A stretch of DNA of 64,000 nt from DATEPR01 sp036273855 (GCA_036273855.1 DASUGU010000017.1:72891-136890), one strand, 5' to 3'; counted from the first letter of the stretch, positions 1-9,950 are shown. Notes: generated by a model not told the origin, from the sequence alone. Program-made: numbers and translations.

Positions 1-1
1 C

Positions 2-1525
2 GTCGAGATCGTCTTCCGGCAGGACCCGTCGACCATCACGATCCAGGCGGTCGCCGACGCGATCGGCAGGCGCTGCACCGACCTGCTGGACCGCGCGCTG
101 AACAAGCCGGTGCACGGCAGGTTCGCCAAGCGCGGCGTCCGGGTCCTGCCGGCCTTTCCCGACGCCGAACGGGCGTGGCTCCCCCGCCAGATCGCCCGGT
201 ATGCCGAACTGCTGGCCGATCTGGCCACCACGCCGGGCAAGCCGGTGTGGGAGCGGGCCGCCGCGGTGCGCCGGTTGGGCCGCCTGCCCGGTGCGGGTGC
301 CGATGCGGTGCGGCCGTTCCTCGACGACGGCGAGATCGCGGTGGTCGAGTCCGCCCTGGCCGCGCTGGCCTGGACCGATCGGCCCGATCTGGTGCTCGGC
401 GAACTGCTCGGGTACGCCGACACCGACCGGGCCAGGGTCGCGGTCTACGCCGCCACCCGGGCGGCCCGTTCGGTCGCCCCGGCCGACCTGATCGTGGCGC
501 TGCGCCCGCTGCTGTCCGGTCGCAAGGTGACCGCCCGCAAGGAAGCGGTGCGGCTGATCGCCGAGCACCGTGTCTCCGGCGCGGTCGACGAGTTGGCCGC
601 GTTGTGGGCCGATCCGGGTCTGCACCGGGACGTGCGCCGCGCCATCGTGTCGGCCGCCCGGTGGGTGGCCGACGACGAACGGGTGTGGCCGATCCTGACC
701 GAGGCCACCACGGCCGGGTACGCCGTCGCCACCGGTGTGACGGAGGCGGGGCCGCACACGGTCGCCGAACGGCACCGTCCCCGGTACGGCGCCCTGGTCC
801 GCGCGGTGGCGGGCTCGGCCGATCCGGACATCGCGCGGATCGGCCTGCGGGCATGGTCGAACTGGAGCCGGTGGGACGGGGAGGGTGCGCAGTGGCTCGG
901 CGGGGTGATCACCGACCTGGCCACCACGGCGACGTGGCGCGAGGCGACGGACGCCCTGATCGACGCGAGCGCCGTCACCGGTGACCCGACGCAGCTCCGC
1001 ACCGCGTTCACCACACTGGCCCGAGCGGAACACCCGGCCGCCGACCGCGACGAGCCGGGCCGGCAACGCATCACCTACGCCGTGGAGCAGCTGGCCGGCA
1101 TGGTTCGGTCCGCGGGCGAATCCCTGCGCCGCGTGGCCGAAACGGTGGCCATGGACCTGGCGGCCGAACCCACCTACCGAACCGAGGCACTGACGCTCGC
1201 CATGGCGGCGCTGCCCCAGCGAGCCGACCTGCTCCCGCCGCTGCGCCGGATCGCGGACCTGGCCGACCGCCCGATCCTGGCGTGGGAGGCGGCCAACGGC
1301 CTGGAGAGCTGGCTGGCCGCCCGCGACCGCACCCGTCCCGACCTGCTCGCCACGGCCCGGGCCCTGACCGACGCCGGTGCCCTCCTCGCGGTGGCCATCA
1401 CGGCCCAGGCAGGCGACACCACCGGTTGGCCGGCACCCTGGCGCGCCCTGCTGACCACCCTGCGCGCCCACCCCGACCCGGACGTCCGCGACCGGGCGCT
1501 GCGGACCACGATGGTCCCGGAGTGA
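2..1525 (+). CDS. HEAT-repeat-like helical protein, 5' end outside window
   Basis: The frame is open from base 2 and enters the window without a start, so the N-terminus is missing; a GTG at 110 is internal to continuous coding sequence. The roughly 507 visible residues are Ala/Leu/Arg-rich and show repeated helix pairs with boundaries such as LxxLLxDxD and ADPDIARIGLRAW, as in HEAT/PBS-lyase-like repeat scaffolds. No catalytic motif was seen. Such proteins are protein-protein scaffolds, but the partner here is unknown. It ends 10 bases before the GNAT gene on the same strand, so the two are probably co-transcribed. Confidence 0.7.
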   Translation, partial: VEIVFRQDPSTITIQAVADAIGRRCTDLLDRALNKPVHGRFAKRGVRVLPAFPDAERAWLPRQIARYAELLADLATTPGKPVWERAAAVRRLGRLPGAGADAVRPFLDDGEIAVVESALAALAWTDRPDLVLGELLGYADTDRARVAVYAATRAARSVAPADLIVALRPLLSGRKVTARKEAVRLIAEHRVSGAVDELAALWADPGLHRDVRRAIVSAARWVADDERVWPILTEATTAGYAVATGVTEAGPHTVAERHRPRYGALVRAVAGSADPDIARIGLRAWSNWSRWDGEGAQWLGGVITDLATTATWREATDALIDASAVTGDPTQLRTAFTTLARAEHPAADRDEPGRQRITYAVEQLAGMVRSAGESLRRVAETVAMDLAAEPTYRTEALTLAMAALPQRADLLPPLRRIADLADRPILAWEAANGLESWLAARDRTRPDLLATARALTDAGALLAVAITAQAGDTTGWPAPWRALLTTLRAHPDPDVRDRALRTTMVPE

Positions 1526-1535
1526 GGAGGGCCGG

Positions 1536-2315
1536 ATGACCGTGTCGATCGACCTGGCGGAGCGGATCGAGATCGAGGCGTACACCGACTTCGCCACGGC
1601 GGCCCGCGACATCGCGACCCGCCGGATCGGCTCGGCGCTGGCGTTGGCGGTGGGCGACGACCCGACGTGCTTCTGGTGCAAGGCAGGCGGATTCGAGACC
1701 CTGACCCACCTGGCCGAGGTGTGCGACTTCTTCCAGTCGACCGGCGTGGCGGAGGCGAGCCTGGCGATCGCCCCCGACAAACTCCCCACCAACTGGCCGG
1801 AAACGGTGCAGAGGCTCGGCCTGACCGAAGGCGAGCGCAAGGTCAAGATGGCCGCCGAGGTGGACGAGGTCACCACCCACTCGACGCTCGACCCGGCCCT
1901 GCGAGTGGCACCGGTGCAGCGGCAGGACGCCGACCAGTGGGCCACAGTCATGATGACGACGTTCGAGATGCCCGACATGGCGGGCATGGCGGCCGCGGCC
2001 CTGGGTCGGCCGAACTGGCATTCGTACGCGGTCTGGGAAGGTGCCGAGATCGTGGCGGTCGCCAGCAGCTTCAGCTACCAGGGCGCCACGAACATGTTCG
2101 GCGGCGCGACAGTGCCCAGGGCCAGAGCCCGAGGCGCCCAGTCAGCCCTACTCGCCACCAGGGCAAAGGTCGCCCAACAAGACGGCACCCGTTGGCTGGT
2201 GGCGGAAACCGAAGCCGACCCGCGGAACCCGTCCCTCCGCAACCTCCACCGAGCCGGTTTCCACCCCCTGTACGAACGCACCACCTGGCTCTGGCACCGG
2301 TCTACCAGCGCCTGA
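1536..2315 (+). CDS. GNAT family N-acetyltransferase
   Basis: A 259-residue protein. The C-terminal half carries the GNAT acetyl-CoA-binding signature: GGATVPRARARGAQSALL resembles the motif A V/I-x-P-x-x-R-x-x-G-x-G/A loop and helix, followed by the typical NPSLRNLHRAGF motif B near residues 234-245. The N-terminal half is a longer, less conserved segment with one Cys pair (CFWC). The ATG follows a good GGAGG ribosome site. The acceptor substrate cannot be read from the sequence. The gene lies 10 bases downstream of the HEAT-like gene, and its 3' end overlaps the convergent exonuclease gene by 14 bases. Confidence 0.8.
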   Translation: MTVSIDLAERIEIEAYTDFATAARDIATRRIGSALALAVGDDPTCFWCKAGGFETLTHLAEVCDFFQSTGVAEASLAIAPDKLPTNWPETVQRLGLTEGERKVKMAAEVDEVTTHSTLDPALRVAPVQRQDADQWATVMMTTFEMPDMAGMAAAALGRPNWHSYAVWEGAEIVAVASSFSYQGATNMFGGATVPRARARGAQSALLATRAKVAQQDGTRWLVAETEADPRNPSLRNLHRAGFHPLYERTTWLWHRSTSA

Positions 2316-3566
2316 TGAGGCCGTCCAGGACTTCGAGGAACGCCTCTTCCGACACGACCGGCACGGCGAGTGCACGCGCCCTCTTGGCCTTGCCGGAAAG
2401 GGAATCCGGATCAGCGGCGACCAGGACCGTGGTCTGCTTGCTGAGACCGGTCGTCACGCGGATGCCGGCAGCCGTCGCCTGCGCGATGATGTCGTCCCGT
2501 TCCCGGGTCATCGCGCCGGTCAGCACCACCTTGTCGCCGGGACGCAAGGTCAGTCCGCCACTCGGGACGACCCGGCCTGGCGTCGTCGCGGCCGACCGTT
2601 CGTCCCGCAGAACGGTGTCGGCCAGTCCCTTGTCGAGTCCGAGCAGCGCGGCGACCGCTTCGATGTCCCGCTGTTCCTCATCCGTGACGACCTGGTCGGC
2701 CCACGCCGCGCGGGCGAGGTCACGCAGGTAGCCGACGTGGATGGCGACGGCATCGGTCAGGCCCAAACCCAACTCGTAGGCCACATCCAGGAGTTCGTCC
2801 GCCTCCGTGGCGGACAGGTGACGATCCAACAACGCGCGATCCAGGACCGCGAGATACGCGTCCACATCTGGTTCACCGTCATGAGGTACGCGCTCGACGA
2901 GCCGGGCGAGGAAATGCGGTTCCACGTGGCCGACAGGTCGACGGTGCACAGGCGGTAGCCGATCCGACGGCATGGGCGGCCAGGCCCAGGTCGCGGCGTG
3001 CACCTGGTCGTCGGTTATGGCGACAGCCCATGGACAGCGGCGAAGCAGGACCCCGAGCAGTTCGGCCGCCGCCAACGCGTCGTCGCGGGCCGTGTGCCAG
3101 GACCGGGCCGGAAGTCCGGCGGCCGCACAACAGTCGATCAGGACCGCCGCGCGGCCAGGCCGGCGTTCGCCGAGGCGCGCATGGTGCACAGTCCAGCCGC
3201 GTTGTCCCAGGGGGTGTCGTATCCGATCCGGCCAAACTCCGCCCGCAGATGCATCGCGTCGAAAGGCCAGTTGTGCGCGACGATGACCCGCCCGTCCAAC
3301 CGGTCCAGAATGTCGCCGGCCAGGCGATCGAACCGAGGCGCACGGCGGGCATCCTCGGCTCGTATCCCGTGGATCGCCTGCGGTCCGAGATCGCGATCCG
3401 GATTGACAAGTGTGGACCACTCATCAGTGATCCTGCCTTCCCAGTCAACCTGCACCACGGCGATCTCGGCGATTCGGTGGTGCCAGCTCGGCAGAATGCC
3501 GGTTGTCTCGGTATCCACCACCGCGTAACCGCGCAGACCGTTGGTGGTGGCCCTTCCGCCCGTCAT
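2302..3566 (-). pseudogene. DnaQ-like 3'-5' exonuclease with C-terminal BRCT, frameshifted
   Basis: The N-terminal frame, from the ATG at 3566, has the ExoI motif DTETTG (Asp18, Glu20) and ExoII NWPFDAMHL, but stops at 3138 after GLAARRS. The rest continues in another frame: ExoIII-like SWHTARDDALA, a TerB-like helical region, and a C-terminal BRCT-type domain (GDKVVLTGAMTRERDDII...SEEAFLEVL). The two frames overlap around 3140-3190, and one missing base there would join them into a protein of about 420 residues, a common actinobacterial architecture. It is either a real inactivating mutation or a base-call error; no slippery run is evident. Its ATG overlaps the stop of the upstream gene (ATGA), implying coupling. 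Confidence 0.75.
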
Positions 3567-4120
3567 GATGCGAGCCCGCCGCCCGCCGCCGTCCGAACCG
3601 CGGTGAGCCAGGTCGGCGGGAGTGGTTCCGCCGGTCCGTGCTCGGCTCGCACGTAGCTCCTGCGGCCCTTGACGTCCTCCGTCTCCGTCCACACCACGAC
3701 AAGCCAGCGCAGCAACCGAGCTACCGTCAATGCATCGGACACCACAGGCGCCCCTGCGGGGACCGCGATCCGTGCCAGTCCGGTCAGCCCCGCGAAGTCG
3801 GCTGCCACTGACACGTCGTCAGGCAGATCATGCGGCCACACCAGCGCGGCGACCGACTTGTTCCGCTCCTGCTCGGCCCGCACGGTCGCGGTATGGATTC
3901 GGCGCCGAGCAACGACGTCGGCGAATACCTCGACCGGTGAGAACACGTTCTTCTTCCATTGGATGCCACGATCATCCGTGTCAGCCGCAGCGGACACCAG
4001 TGTCAACCAATTGTCCACCGCCTCCAAAGATGAACCGGTGATCGCTCGCCGCTCCAGCAACGTCAACACAAGACGAGCGTGCTCGGCGTGGCCGAGCACG
4101 TCCGACTGACGCTCACCCAT
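3563..4120 (-). CDS. hypothetical protein upstream of exonuclease
   Basis: A 185-residue protein of unknown function starting at an ATG at 4120. It is mostly helical, with the early segment LGHAEHARLVLTLLERRAI and a central stretch NKSVAALVWPHDLPDDV. No signal peptide, membrane segment or catalytic motif is visible. Its TGA overlaps the ATG of the exonuclease gene, so the two are translationally coupled and probably act together. An overlapping reading frame upstream (4063-4326) might be a separate short gene or the displaced N-terminus of this one. Confidence 0.55.
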   Translation of the reverse strand: MGERQSDVLGHAEHARLVLTLLERRAITGSSLEAVDNWLTLVSAAADTDDRGIQWKKNVFSPVEVFADVVARRRIHTATVRAEQERNKSVAALVWPHDLPDDVSVAADFAGLTGLARIAVPAGAPVVSDALTVARLLRWLVVVWTETEDVKGRRSYVRAEHGPAEPLPPTWLTAVRTAAGGGLAS

Positions 4121-4326
4121 GCACCGGTGGGCGCCCCATCATGGTTGACGTGCCACACTGCCGCCGACTGAGCGCCATCCTCTCCTGCCCCGAAGGCCAG
4201 GACCGCACTCGCACGTGCGTTCAGTTCCACCAACTCCGCCGACTGGGCCGCACTCGTCACCGTCATCCTCCCGATCCACTCCACCCATCGCGGAGACGTA
4301 GCCGTCGTTACAGCGATCGATGACAT
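4063..4326 (-). CDS. possible small hypothetical protein
   Basis: An 87-codon frame from an ATG at 4326, overlapping the next gene by 58 bases. The segment SAELVELNARASAVLAFG looks like a real amphipathic helix, and the codon pattern is more gene-like than the competing frames. It has no recognised domain and no strong ribosome site. It could instead be the true N-terminus of the 3563-4120 gene separated by a frameshift. Support is weak. Confidence 0.22.
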   Translation of the reverse strand: MSSIAVTTATSPRWVEWIGRMTVTSAAQSAELVELNARASAVLAFGAGEDGAQSAAVWHVNHDGAPTGAWVSVSRTCSATPSTLVLC

Positions 4327-4360
4327 TCAATGCTCGAATTCCACAACTGTGGCAACGGAT

Positions 4361-5626
4361 CTATCGCTGGTCGTCCTCGGCGAGGATGGCGACCATCTCC
4401 AGTGGGATGACGAACGCGGTCGCCTTCATGCCGTCGTAGATCGGTGTCAACGCGGGTTCCACACCGTCCGCCACCACGCCGAGCGCCTGGAGTTCCTGAG
4501 TGATCCGCGCCGTCGGCCGGGTGAAGCCCCGCAGCATCCGGTTGGCTTCGAAACCGGCCAGCCGGTAGACGTCATCACGGCTGACGGATCCGCCTTCCCG
4601 TGCGGCGGCCCGGATGATCACGCCGTGCGGCACACCTTCGGCGTCCAGCCGACTCAGCAGAGCAAGCACTCCGTCGCTGGTCCACAGCGCCGTGCCGGGA
4701 TCGTCGTCGGGGTCCCGGACTTCGGTGACCCGGGCGACGTCGGCGAGGGACTCCCGCCGGACCGAGATTTCCAACACCGACGCCCGTTCCAACAACCCAG
4801 CGGGACGCAGCATGAACAGCCGGCGACCGCACAGCGCGCGGAACTCCTCGACCAACTCGATACGCGGGCCGAGGAACTGATCCCGGTGCCGCAACCACCA
4901 GTCCTCCTTCTCATCGGCGGTGACCAGTAACAGATCCAGGTCCCGGCGGGCGGCCTCGGTGATCGCGGATCGCCAGACAAGGTAGTCGCCGGCCGCGCGT
5001 TCCGGCAGGTCCGACTCGATCTTGTCCGCGTCGCAGTAGCCCGGTGGCTCCTGCGCGTCGACCCGACGGTTGCCTTCCGCTATCCAGGCCTTCTCGTCGC
5101 CGGGTTCCGGCCGCGGCCCGATTCGACCGGCCAGCAGCGGTTCCAGCTCACGGAGCACCGGCTCGGACCGGATCTGTTCGGCCGTGCGCGGTACCTCAGG
5201 GGCGGTCACCCCGATGGCGCGCCTCAGTTCGTCGTGCAGAGCACGCACCTTGCCGAGCAGTTCGTCGCGCATCGTGTCGGCGACCCCGGTCATCTTGGCC
5301 CACTGCCCAACGGCGTCCTCGATCGACTTCTGGGGCTTGCCGAGCGCGCCGAGTGCCGTCACGGCGGCGTTGTTCGGAGTGGTGAGCACACCAAGTCGGT
5401 GCCGCCAGAACTCCTTGATCGCCTGATGCGGCACCCAAAGCCGGTCCCCCAGCCTGCTCAGCACCGCCAACAGGTCAGCGCGGGTCGACTCGGCATAACG
5501 GTAGAGGTTGAGCATGACGTTGGCATCGACCACCACGAGCGCCGACCGCAAGGCGTTGTCCAGATCATGCTGGGACGGCAGGCGATGCCCGGGAAAGGCA
5601 TCGAACATTCCCTGGTTTTCCGGCAC
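4361..5626 (-). CDS. PIN-like domain protein (PIN_8 type)
   Basis: A 421-residue protein read from a GTG at 5626 preceded by GGAGG. Residues 30-45 read LVVVDANVMLNLYRYA, the first acidic motif of a PIN fold (Asp34), followed by WVPHQAIKEFWRHR, and a later LDLLLVTADEKEDWW (about residues 235-250) supplies the distal acidic residues. This matches the large PIN_8 family of putative metal-dependent RNases. The C-terminal about 150 residues look like a separate helical region. It diverges from the wHTH/double-ATPase module across about 160 bases, so it may be part of that system as a nuclease effector, but only the location suggests so. Confidence 0.7.
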   Translation of the reverse strand: MPENQGMFDAFPGHRLPSQHDLDNALRSALVVVDANVMLNLYRYAESTRADLLAVLSRLGDRLWVPHQAIKEFWRHRLGVLTTPNNAAVTALGALGKPQKSIEDAVGQWAKMTGVADTMRDELLGKVRALHDELRRAIGVTAPEVPRTAEQIRSEPVLRELEPLLAGRIGPRPEPGDEKAWIAEGNRRVDAQEPPGYCDADKIESDLPERAAGDYLVWRSAITEAARRDLDLLLVTADEKEDWWLRHRDQFLGPRIELVEEFRALCGRRLFMLRPAGLLERASVLEISVRRESLADVARVTEVRDPDDDPGTALWTSDGVLALLSRLDAEGVPHGVIIRAAAREGGSVSRDDVYRLAGFEANRMLRGFTRPTARITQELQALGVVADGVEPALTPIYDGMKATAFVIPLEMVAILAEDDQR

Positions 5627-5790
5627 GACAGACCTCCGTTGGCCACGCTAGTGGCGCTATCACGGTGAATCCAGTGACAAAAAGATGCCACCCCACCCAC
5701 TACTCCGGACGAGCGACGACATGCTCGACCTGACCGCCACCGCCACTAGGGTTGCGTACGTCGACAGGCCTGCCGCTGGGGGATCCACAC

Positions 5791-6432
5791 ATGGCGAACC
5801 AACCTCTCACCATTCCCGAGAAATCGGCCCTGCTGGTCCTGATGTTGATGGGAAAAGAGGTCGCCAACTCCGAGATCAAGGACGCCTACCGATTCGTCAT
5901 CGACAAGCCCGTCCGGGAGGCACTGGTCGGACGTGGCCTGATCGACATCCGTCAGGAGACCAAGCCGAGAAAGCACTTCGTGCACGTGCTCACCGAGGCC
6001 GGCTGGCGACACGGCAGGCGTGAACTCGTCGAACCGCTGCCGAACCGGGCCGACAAGGCGTTCCGCGTCCTACACGGCGTGCTGCGTGCCGTCGACGCCT
6101 ATCTCACCCGCACCCAAGAGGAGCTCCGGCCCTTCCTCCACGCCCATGATGACGCCGACCGATCTGAGGCGGACGTCACCGAGTGGATCGAGTCGGCCTA
6201 CGACTCGCTGGTGGGCAGGCCAGGCGGCTGGGTCAGCCTGACGCGCCTGCGCGGCGCGCTGGCCCGCATCCCCCGCGACGAGATGGACGACGCACTCCGC
6301 ACGCTCAGCCGCAGACCACAGGTGTACCTGATCCCCGAAGCCAACCAGAAGATCCTCACGTCCGAGGACCGCGCCGCGGCCGTCGAGCTGGGCGGTGAGG
6401 CGAAGCACCTGCTGTCCATCGAACGGCAGTGA
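5791..6432 (+). CDS. winged-helix-like accessory protein of double-ATPase module 1
   Basis: A 213-residue protein. I chose the ATG at 5791 (MANQPLTIPEKSALLVLML) because a GGGGGA stretch precedes it and the paralogue at 14733-15365 starts at the equivalent place. The first about 90 residues look like a winged helix: helix EKSALLVLMLMGKEV, helix VREALVGRGLIDI, wing LTEAGW. A second repeat-like unit near the C-terminus ends in ALRTLSRRPQVYLIPEANQKILT. Its TGA overlaps the GTG of the ATPase gene (GTGA), so the two are translationally coupled. No enzymatic motif was seen; a DNA- or partner-binding role is inference. Confidence 0.65.
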   Translation: MANQPLTIPEKSALLVLMLMGKEVANSEIKDAYRFVIDKPVREALVGRGLIDIRQETKPRKHFVHVLTEAGWRHGRRELVEPLPNRADKAFRVLHGVLRAVDAYLTRTQEELRPFLHAHDDADRSEADVTEWIESAYDSLVGRPGGWVSLTRLRGALARIPRDEMDDALRTLSRRPQVYLIPEANQKILTSEDRAAAVELGGEAKHLLSIERQ

Positions 6433-9400
6433 CCGGCATGGACGCCCGCGAGCGCCGGGCGCTGGAGAACCTCCGGATCGACTGGGCACCGACCTACGAC
6501 GACGTGTGGCAGCCCGTGGAGGGGCATGTCGCGGAGCTCAACCGGCCGGTGTTCGAGGCGGTGATGGCCGCCTTCGGGGACGCTGCGGCCAGCGATGGAC
6601 GCAGCCCACTCGGTGTCGCTGTGATCGGCCAGCATGGTGTCGGCAAGACCCACATGATCACCCGTGCACGGGACGAGGTGCTCCATCGCGGCGGCTACTT
6701 CTTCCTGGTCAGCCTATTGCACGGGCACAAGTTCTGGCCCAACATCCGGCACGCGCTGCTGAGCGGCCTGAATCAGTACGGCGCCAACAATGTGTCACAA
6801 CTTCGCGAGTTGCTGCGCCGCTTCGCCACCCAACTGAAGCTGCCCGACCCGACCGCCCGCCAGATCACCGGCGCTACGGCACTCACTAGGCCGGCCCTGG
6901 ACGACGCCGTCGGCGCCCTGACCGACGCCGCACCGGAGTGGGGCACCGAGTGCCGGCACACCGCGCGGGCTCTCGTGCTTCTCGGCGCCCGCAACACGGA
7001 CGCCCGGGACATCGCCGAGGCGTACCTGACCTCCGAGTCGGACGACATGCGGCAGGAACGCGCCGAGTGGGGTATCCACGGTCGGGTCAAACCGGCACAG
7101 GAGGTGGTCCGGGAAATGTCCCGGCTCATCGCCTTCACCGGTCCGAGCATGCTGGCCGTGGACCAGATCGACACTCTGATCGCGCAGTCCGGGCGCTCCA
7201 CCGACCTGGCCGTGGCCGGCCGGTTCGACGCTCCCCACGAACTGGTGGCCGGCATCGCCGTCGGGCTGATGGACCTGCGGGAGTACACCCGCCGCACCGT
7301 GACCGTGGTGGCGTGCCAGGCACAGGCGTGGGAACAGATCAGCAACTCGCAACCGTCGGCCGGGCAACGGTTCCGCCGCGAGTCGCGATTGCGGCCGGTC
7401 GACTCGGCGGAGATCGGCCGGGCAGTCGTCGCGGCCCGGTTCGCCCCCCGGTTCGCCCAGGTGGGCTTCCGGCCGCCGTATCCGACCTGGCCGGTGTTGG
7501 CGGAGGCGTTCGACGAGTCGGTCGACCGCACACCACGGCAGATGTTCATGCGGATCGACGAGCACATCCGGGTGTGTCTGGACACCAACACGGTACTGCC
7601 GCTGGCCGGCTTCGCTGGCACGACGACCGCGCCTCCGGTGCCACGGCAGGATTCAGACCTGACGCGATTGGATGCCGAGTTCACCGAACTGACCGGCCGA
7701 GCGGACGCGTCGGCTGCGCTGACAAAGTCGGCGGAGGACGCTCGCATGCCATGGCTGCTGATCGCCGGACTCCGTTCCTACGTCAAGGAAATCGGCGACG
7801 AGGACAGCTACACGGTGGACCGGCCGCAGGGCAACAACCCGGCTGTGCACGCCAGGCTGCGCAAGATACTCGACCAGCAGACCGACGATCAGATCCACTG
7901 GGTGTTCCGTGCCGTTGCCGGTCCGAGCCCGAGAACGGCGCAGAACCGGATCCGCAGGCTGCATGAGGATGCCGGGCTCGATCCCCGAGTGCCGAAACGG
8001 AAGGCATTCCTGTTGCGGACGGGGCCGTGGTCGCGGACCACACCCAGGACCAGTGAGCTGCTGGCGGGCTTCGAGGATGCCGGCGGGGTCATCGTCGACC
8101 AGGTGGACGTCCAGGATCTGAACGTGTTCGACGCGCTGGAACGGATGTTGCGCTCGCCCGACCCGGCGTTGGACACATGGCTGCGGGAGCGTCGTCCGGC
8201 CGGTCGGACGGCGTTGTTTCGCCAGGTGTTCGGCGATCCGGAGACGACGACGCACGACCCGATGCCCGAACCCGGCCCAGCACCGGACACCGCGTCGGAC
8301 GCATGGCCCACCGACGACCTGGACGTTCGCCAGGCGCCCGTCGATCGCGCCGCCGATGTCGGCCTCGGTTGGCAGACCGAGGTGGACGTCGAGGTGCGCG
8401 TCCGACTCGAGGCGCTGCGCAAGCACACCGCTGTGTTCGCCGGATCGGGCTCCGGCAAGACGGTGCTGATCCGGCGGCTGGTCGAGGAGTGCGCCTTGTG
8501 CGGCGTGTCCGCGATCGTCCTCGACCCCAACAACGACCTGGCCCGGCTCGGCGACGCCTGGCCTCACCCACCGCGAAGTTGGCGGCCCGGGGATGCCGAG
8601 AAAGCGCGCGACTACCTGGCGAACACCGAGGTCCTGGTGTGGACGCCACGCCTGGCGGCCGGCCGACCGCTGAGCCTGCAACCGCTGCCGGACCTGGTGT
8701 CGTTGGTCGATGACCCCGACGAGTTCGGCCTGGCACTGGACACCGCGGTCGCCGCCCTGGCCCCGCGCGCCAGAACGGATGGCACCACCGCCAAGGCCGA
8801 GCAGGGGCGCGCCGTCCTGCGGGAAGCGTTGTCCGCGTTCGCACGCGACGGCGGCACCGGTCTGGGCACCTTCCTCACGTTCCTGGCCGACCTGCCGACC
8901 GGGGTGGCGACTCTGAGCCGAGCGTGGTCGATGGCGCAGGAGATGTCGGAGACGCTGCGCGCCGCGATGATCAACGATCCGCTGTTCGGTGGCGCTGGTA
9001 CCCCGCTGGACCCCGGTGTGCTGCTCACGCCCGAACGTGGCAAGCGCGCCCGGATCTCGGTGGTCAGCATGATCGGCCTGCCCACCGACCCACAGCGCCA
9101 GGGGTTCGTCAACCAGCTGCAGATGGCGCTGTTCGCGTGGATCAAACGGCACCCGGCCGGCGACCGGCCGCTCGGCGGACTGTTCGTGATGGACGAGGCG
9201 CAAACGCTGGCGCCGTCCGACGGCAAGACCGCGTGCACGGCGAGCACTCTGGCGCTGGCGTCCCAGGCACGCAAGTACGGCCTGGGCCTGGTGTTCGCCA
9301 CCCAGGCACCGAAGGCCATCCACAACCGCATCGTGGGCAACGCGGCCACCCAGTTGTTCGGCTTCATCAACAGTCCGGTGCAGGTCGCAGCAGCGAAGGA

Positions 9401-9581
9401 GATGGCGGCGGCGAAGGCGAGTACGGTGCTGCACATCTCCAGGTTGCGTGCCGGCGAGTTCTATCTCGGCGACGAAGGATCGGAGTTCCGCAAGGTACGC
9501 ACGCCGATGTGCCTGAGCCACCACCCGACCAGCGCGCTGACAGCGGAAGAGGTGCTCGTTCGAGCGCGATCGGGCACCTAG
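6429..9581 (+). CDS. double-ATPase with C-terminal HerA/FtsK-type domain, module 1
   Basis: A 1050-residue protein if the GTG at 6429 is used; an ATG at 6438 is the alternative. It has two P-loop ATPase units. The N-terminal unit has Walker A GQHGVGKT (residues 67-74) and a Walker B-like MLAVDQIDTL near 240, AAA/STAND-like. The C-terminal unit has FAGSGSGKTVLIRRL near 671, VLDPNNDLARLG, and Walker B LFVMDEAQTLAP near 918, followed by an SQARKYGLGLVFATQAP sensor-like segment, as in HerA/VirB4-type DNA pumps. The paralogue at 11710-14736 shares long near-identical blocks around the second P-loop. A cytoplasmic, DNA-translocating role is inference. Confidence 0.75.
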   Translation: MTGMDARERRALENLRIDWAPTYDDVWQPVEGHVAELNRPVFEAVMAAFGDAAASDGRSPLGVAVIGQHGVGKTHMITRARDEVLHRGGYFFLVSLLHGHKFWPNIRHALLSGLNQYGANNVSQLRELLRRFATQLKLPDPTARQITGATALTRPALDDAVGALTDAAPEWGTECRHTARALVLLGARNTDARDIAEAYLTSESDDMRQERAEWGIHGRVKPAQEVVREMSRLIAFTGPSMLAVDQIDTLIAQSGRSTDLAVAGRFDAPHELVAGIAVGLMDLREYTRRTVTVVACQAQAWEQISNSQPSAGQRFRRESRLRPVDSAEIGRAVVAARFAPRFAQVGFRPPYPTWPVLAEAFDESVDRTPRQMFMRIDEHIRVCLDTNTVLPLAGFAGTTTAPPVPRQDSDLTRLDAEFTELTGRADASAALTKSAEDARMPWLLIAGLRSYVKEIGDEDSYTVDRPQGNNPAVHARLRKILDQQTDDQIHWVFRAVAGPSPRTAQNRIRRLHEDAGLDPRVPKRKAFLLRTGPWSRTTPRTSELLAGFEDAGGVIVDQVDVQDLNVFDALERMLRSPDPALDTWLRERRPAGRTALFRQVFGDPETTTHDPMPEPGPAPDTASDAWPTDDLDVRQAPVDRAADVGLGWQTEVDVEVRVRLEALRKHTAVFAGSGSGKTVLIRRLVEECALCGVSAIVLDPNNDLARLGDAWPHPPRSWRPGDAEKARDYLANTEVLVWTPRLAAGRPLSLQPLPDLVSLVDDPDEFGLALDTAVAALAPRARTDGTTAKAEQGRAVLREALSAFARDGGTGLGTFLTFLADLPTGVATLSRAWSMAQEMSETLRAAMINDPLFGGAGTPLDPGVLLTPERGKRARISVVSMIGLPTDPQRQGFVNQLQMALFAWIKRHPAGDRPLGGLFVMDEAQTLAPSDGKTACTASTLALASQARKYGLGLVFATQAPKAIHNRIVGNAATQLFGFINSPVQVAAAKEMAAAKASTVLHISRLRAGEFYLGDEGSEFRKVRTPMCLSHHPTSALTAEEVLVRARSGT

Positions 9582-9602
9582 CGACGAACGGATCCGCACA
9601 CG

Positions 9603-9950
9603 ATGACCGAACCCGATGGCCGCGGCGTGGTGAAGCTGATGCGGGCGGTGGCGATGCTGGCGATGCCGGCCCCGATCCAGGCCGACTACCTCAACCGGAT
9701 CGGCACCCCGGACGTCGCCGACGAACTCGCGCTCGAACTCGACGACACCCTGCAACTGGCGGACAAGCTGAGGGACCACGGCTACCTCACCGACACCGAG
9801 TACACGATGCTGCACGCGCTCAACCGGAAACTGGACTCGATGAGCGGCCACAACCACGAACCACTGTGGCGCACGTCGGCCCTGGCCGAGCAGTCCGAGT
9901 GGCAGCAAGTCCGCGCCATGGCCCAGGAATTCCTCCAGTCAGTCGGGTAG
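9603..9950 (+). CDS. small helical protein, third gene of module 1
   Basis: A 115-residue protein from an ATG at 9603, 21 bases after the double-ATPase stop on the same strand. It is wholly helical (MRAVAMLAMPAPIQADYL, ADELALELDDTLQLADKL), with no motif I recognise and no membrane segment. Module 2 has no equivalent after its ATPase gene, so this gene may be specific to module 1. Function unknown. Confidence 0.55.
   Translation: MTEPDGRGVVKLMRAVAMLAMPAPIQADYLNRIGTPDVADELALELDDTLQLADKLRDHGYLTDTEYTMLHALNRKLDSMSGHNHEPLWRTSALAEQSEWQQVRAMAQEFLQSVG

Noticed and set aside
36..854. Long minus-strand frame antisense to the HEAT-like gene
   Set aside because: Arg/Pro-rich translation without motifs; typical shadow frame in high-GC coding DNA.
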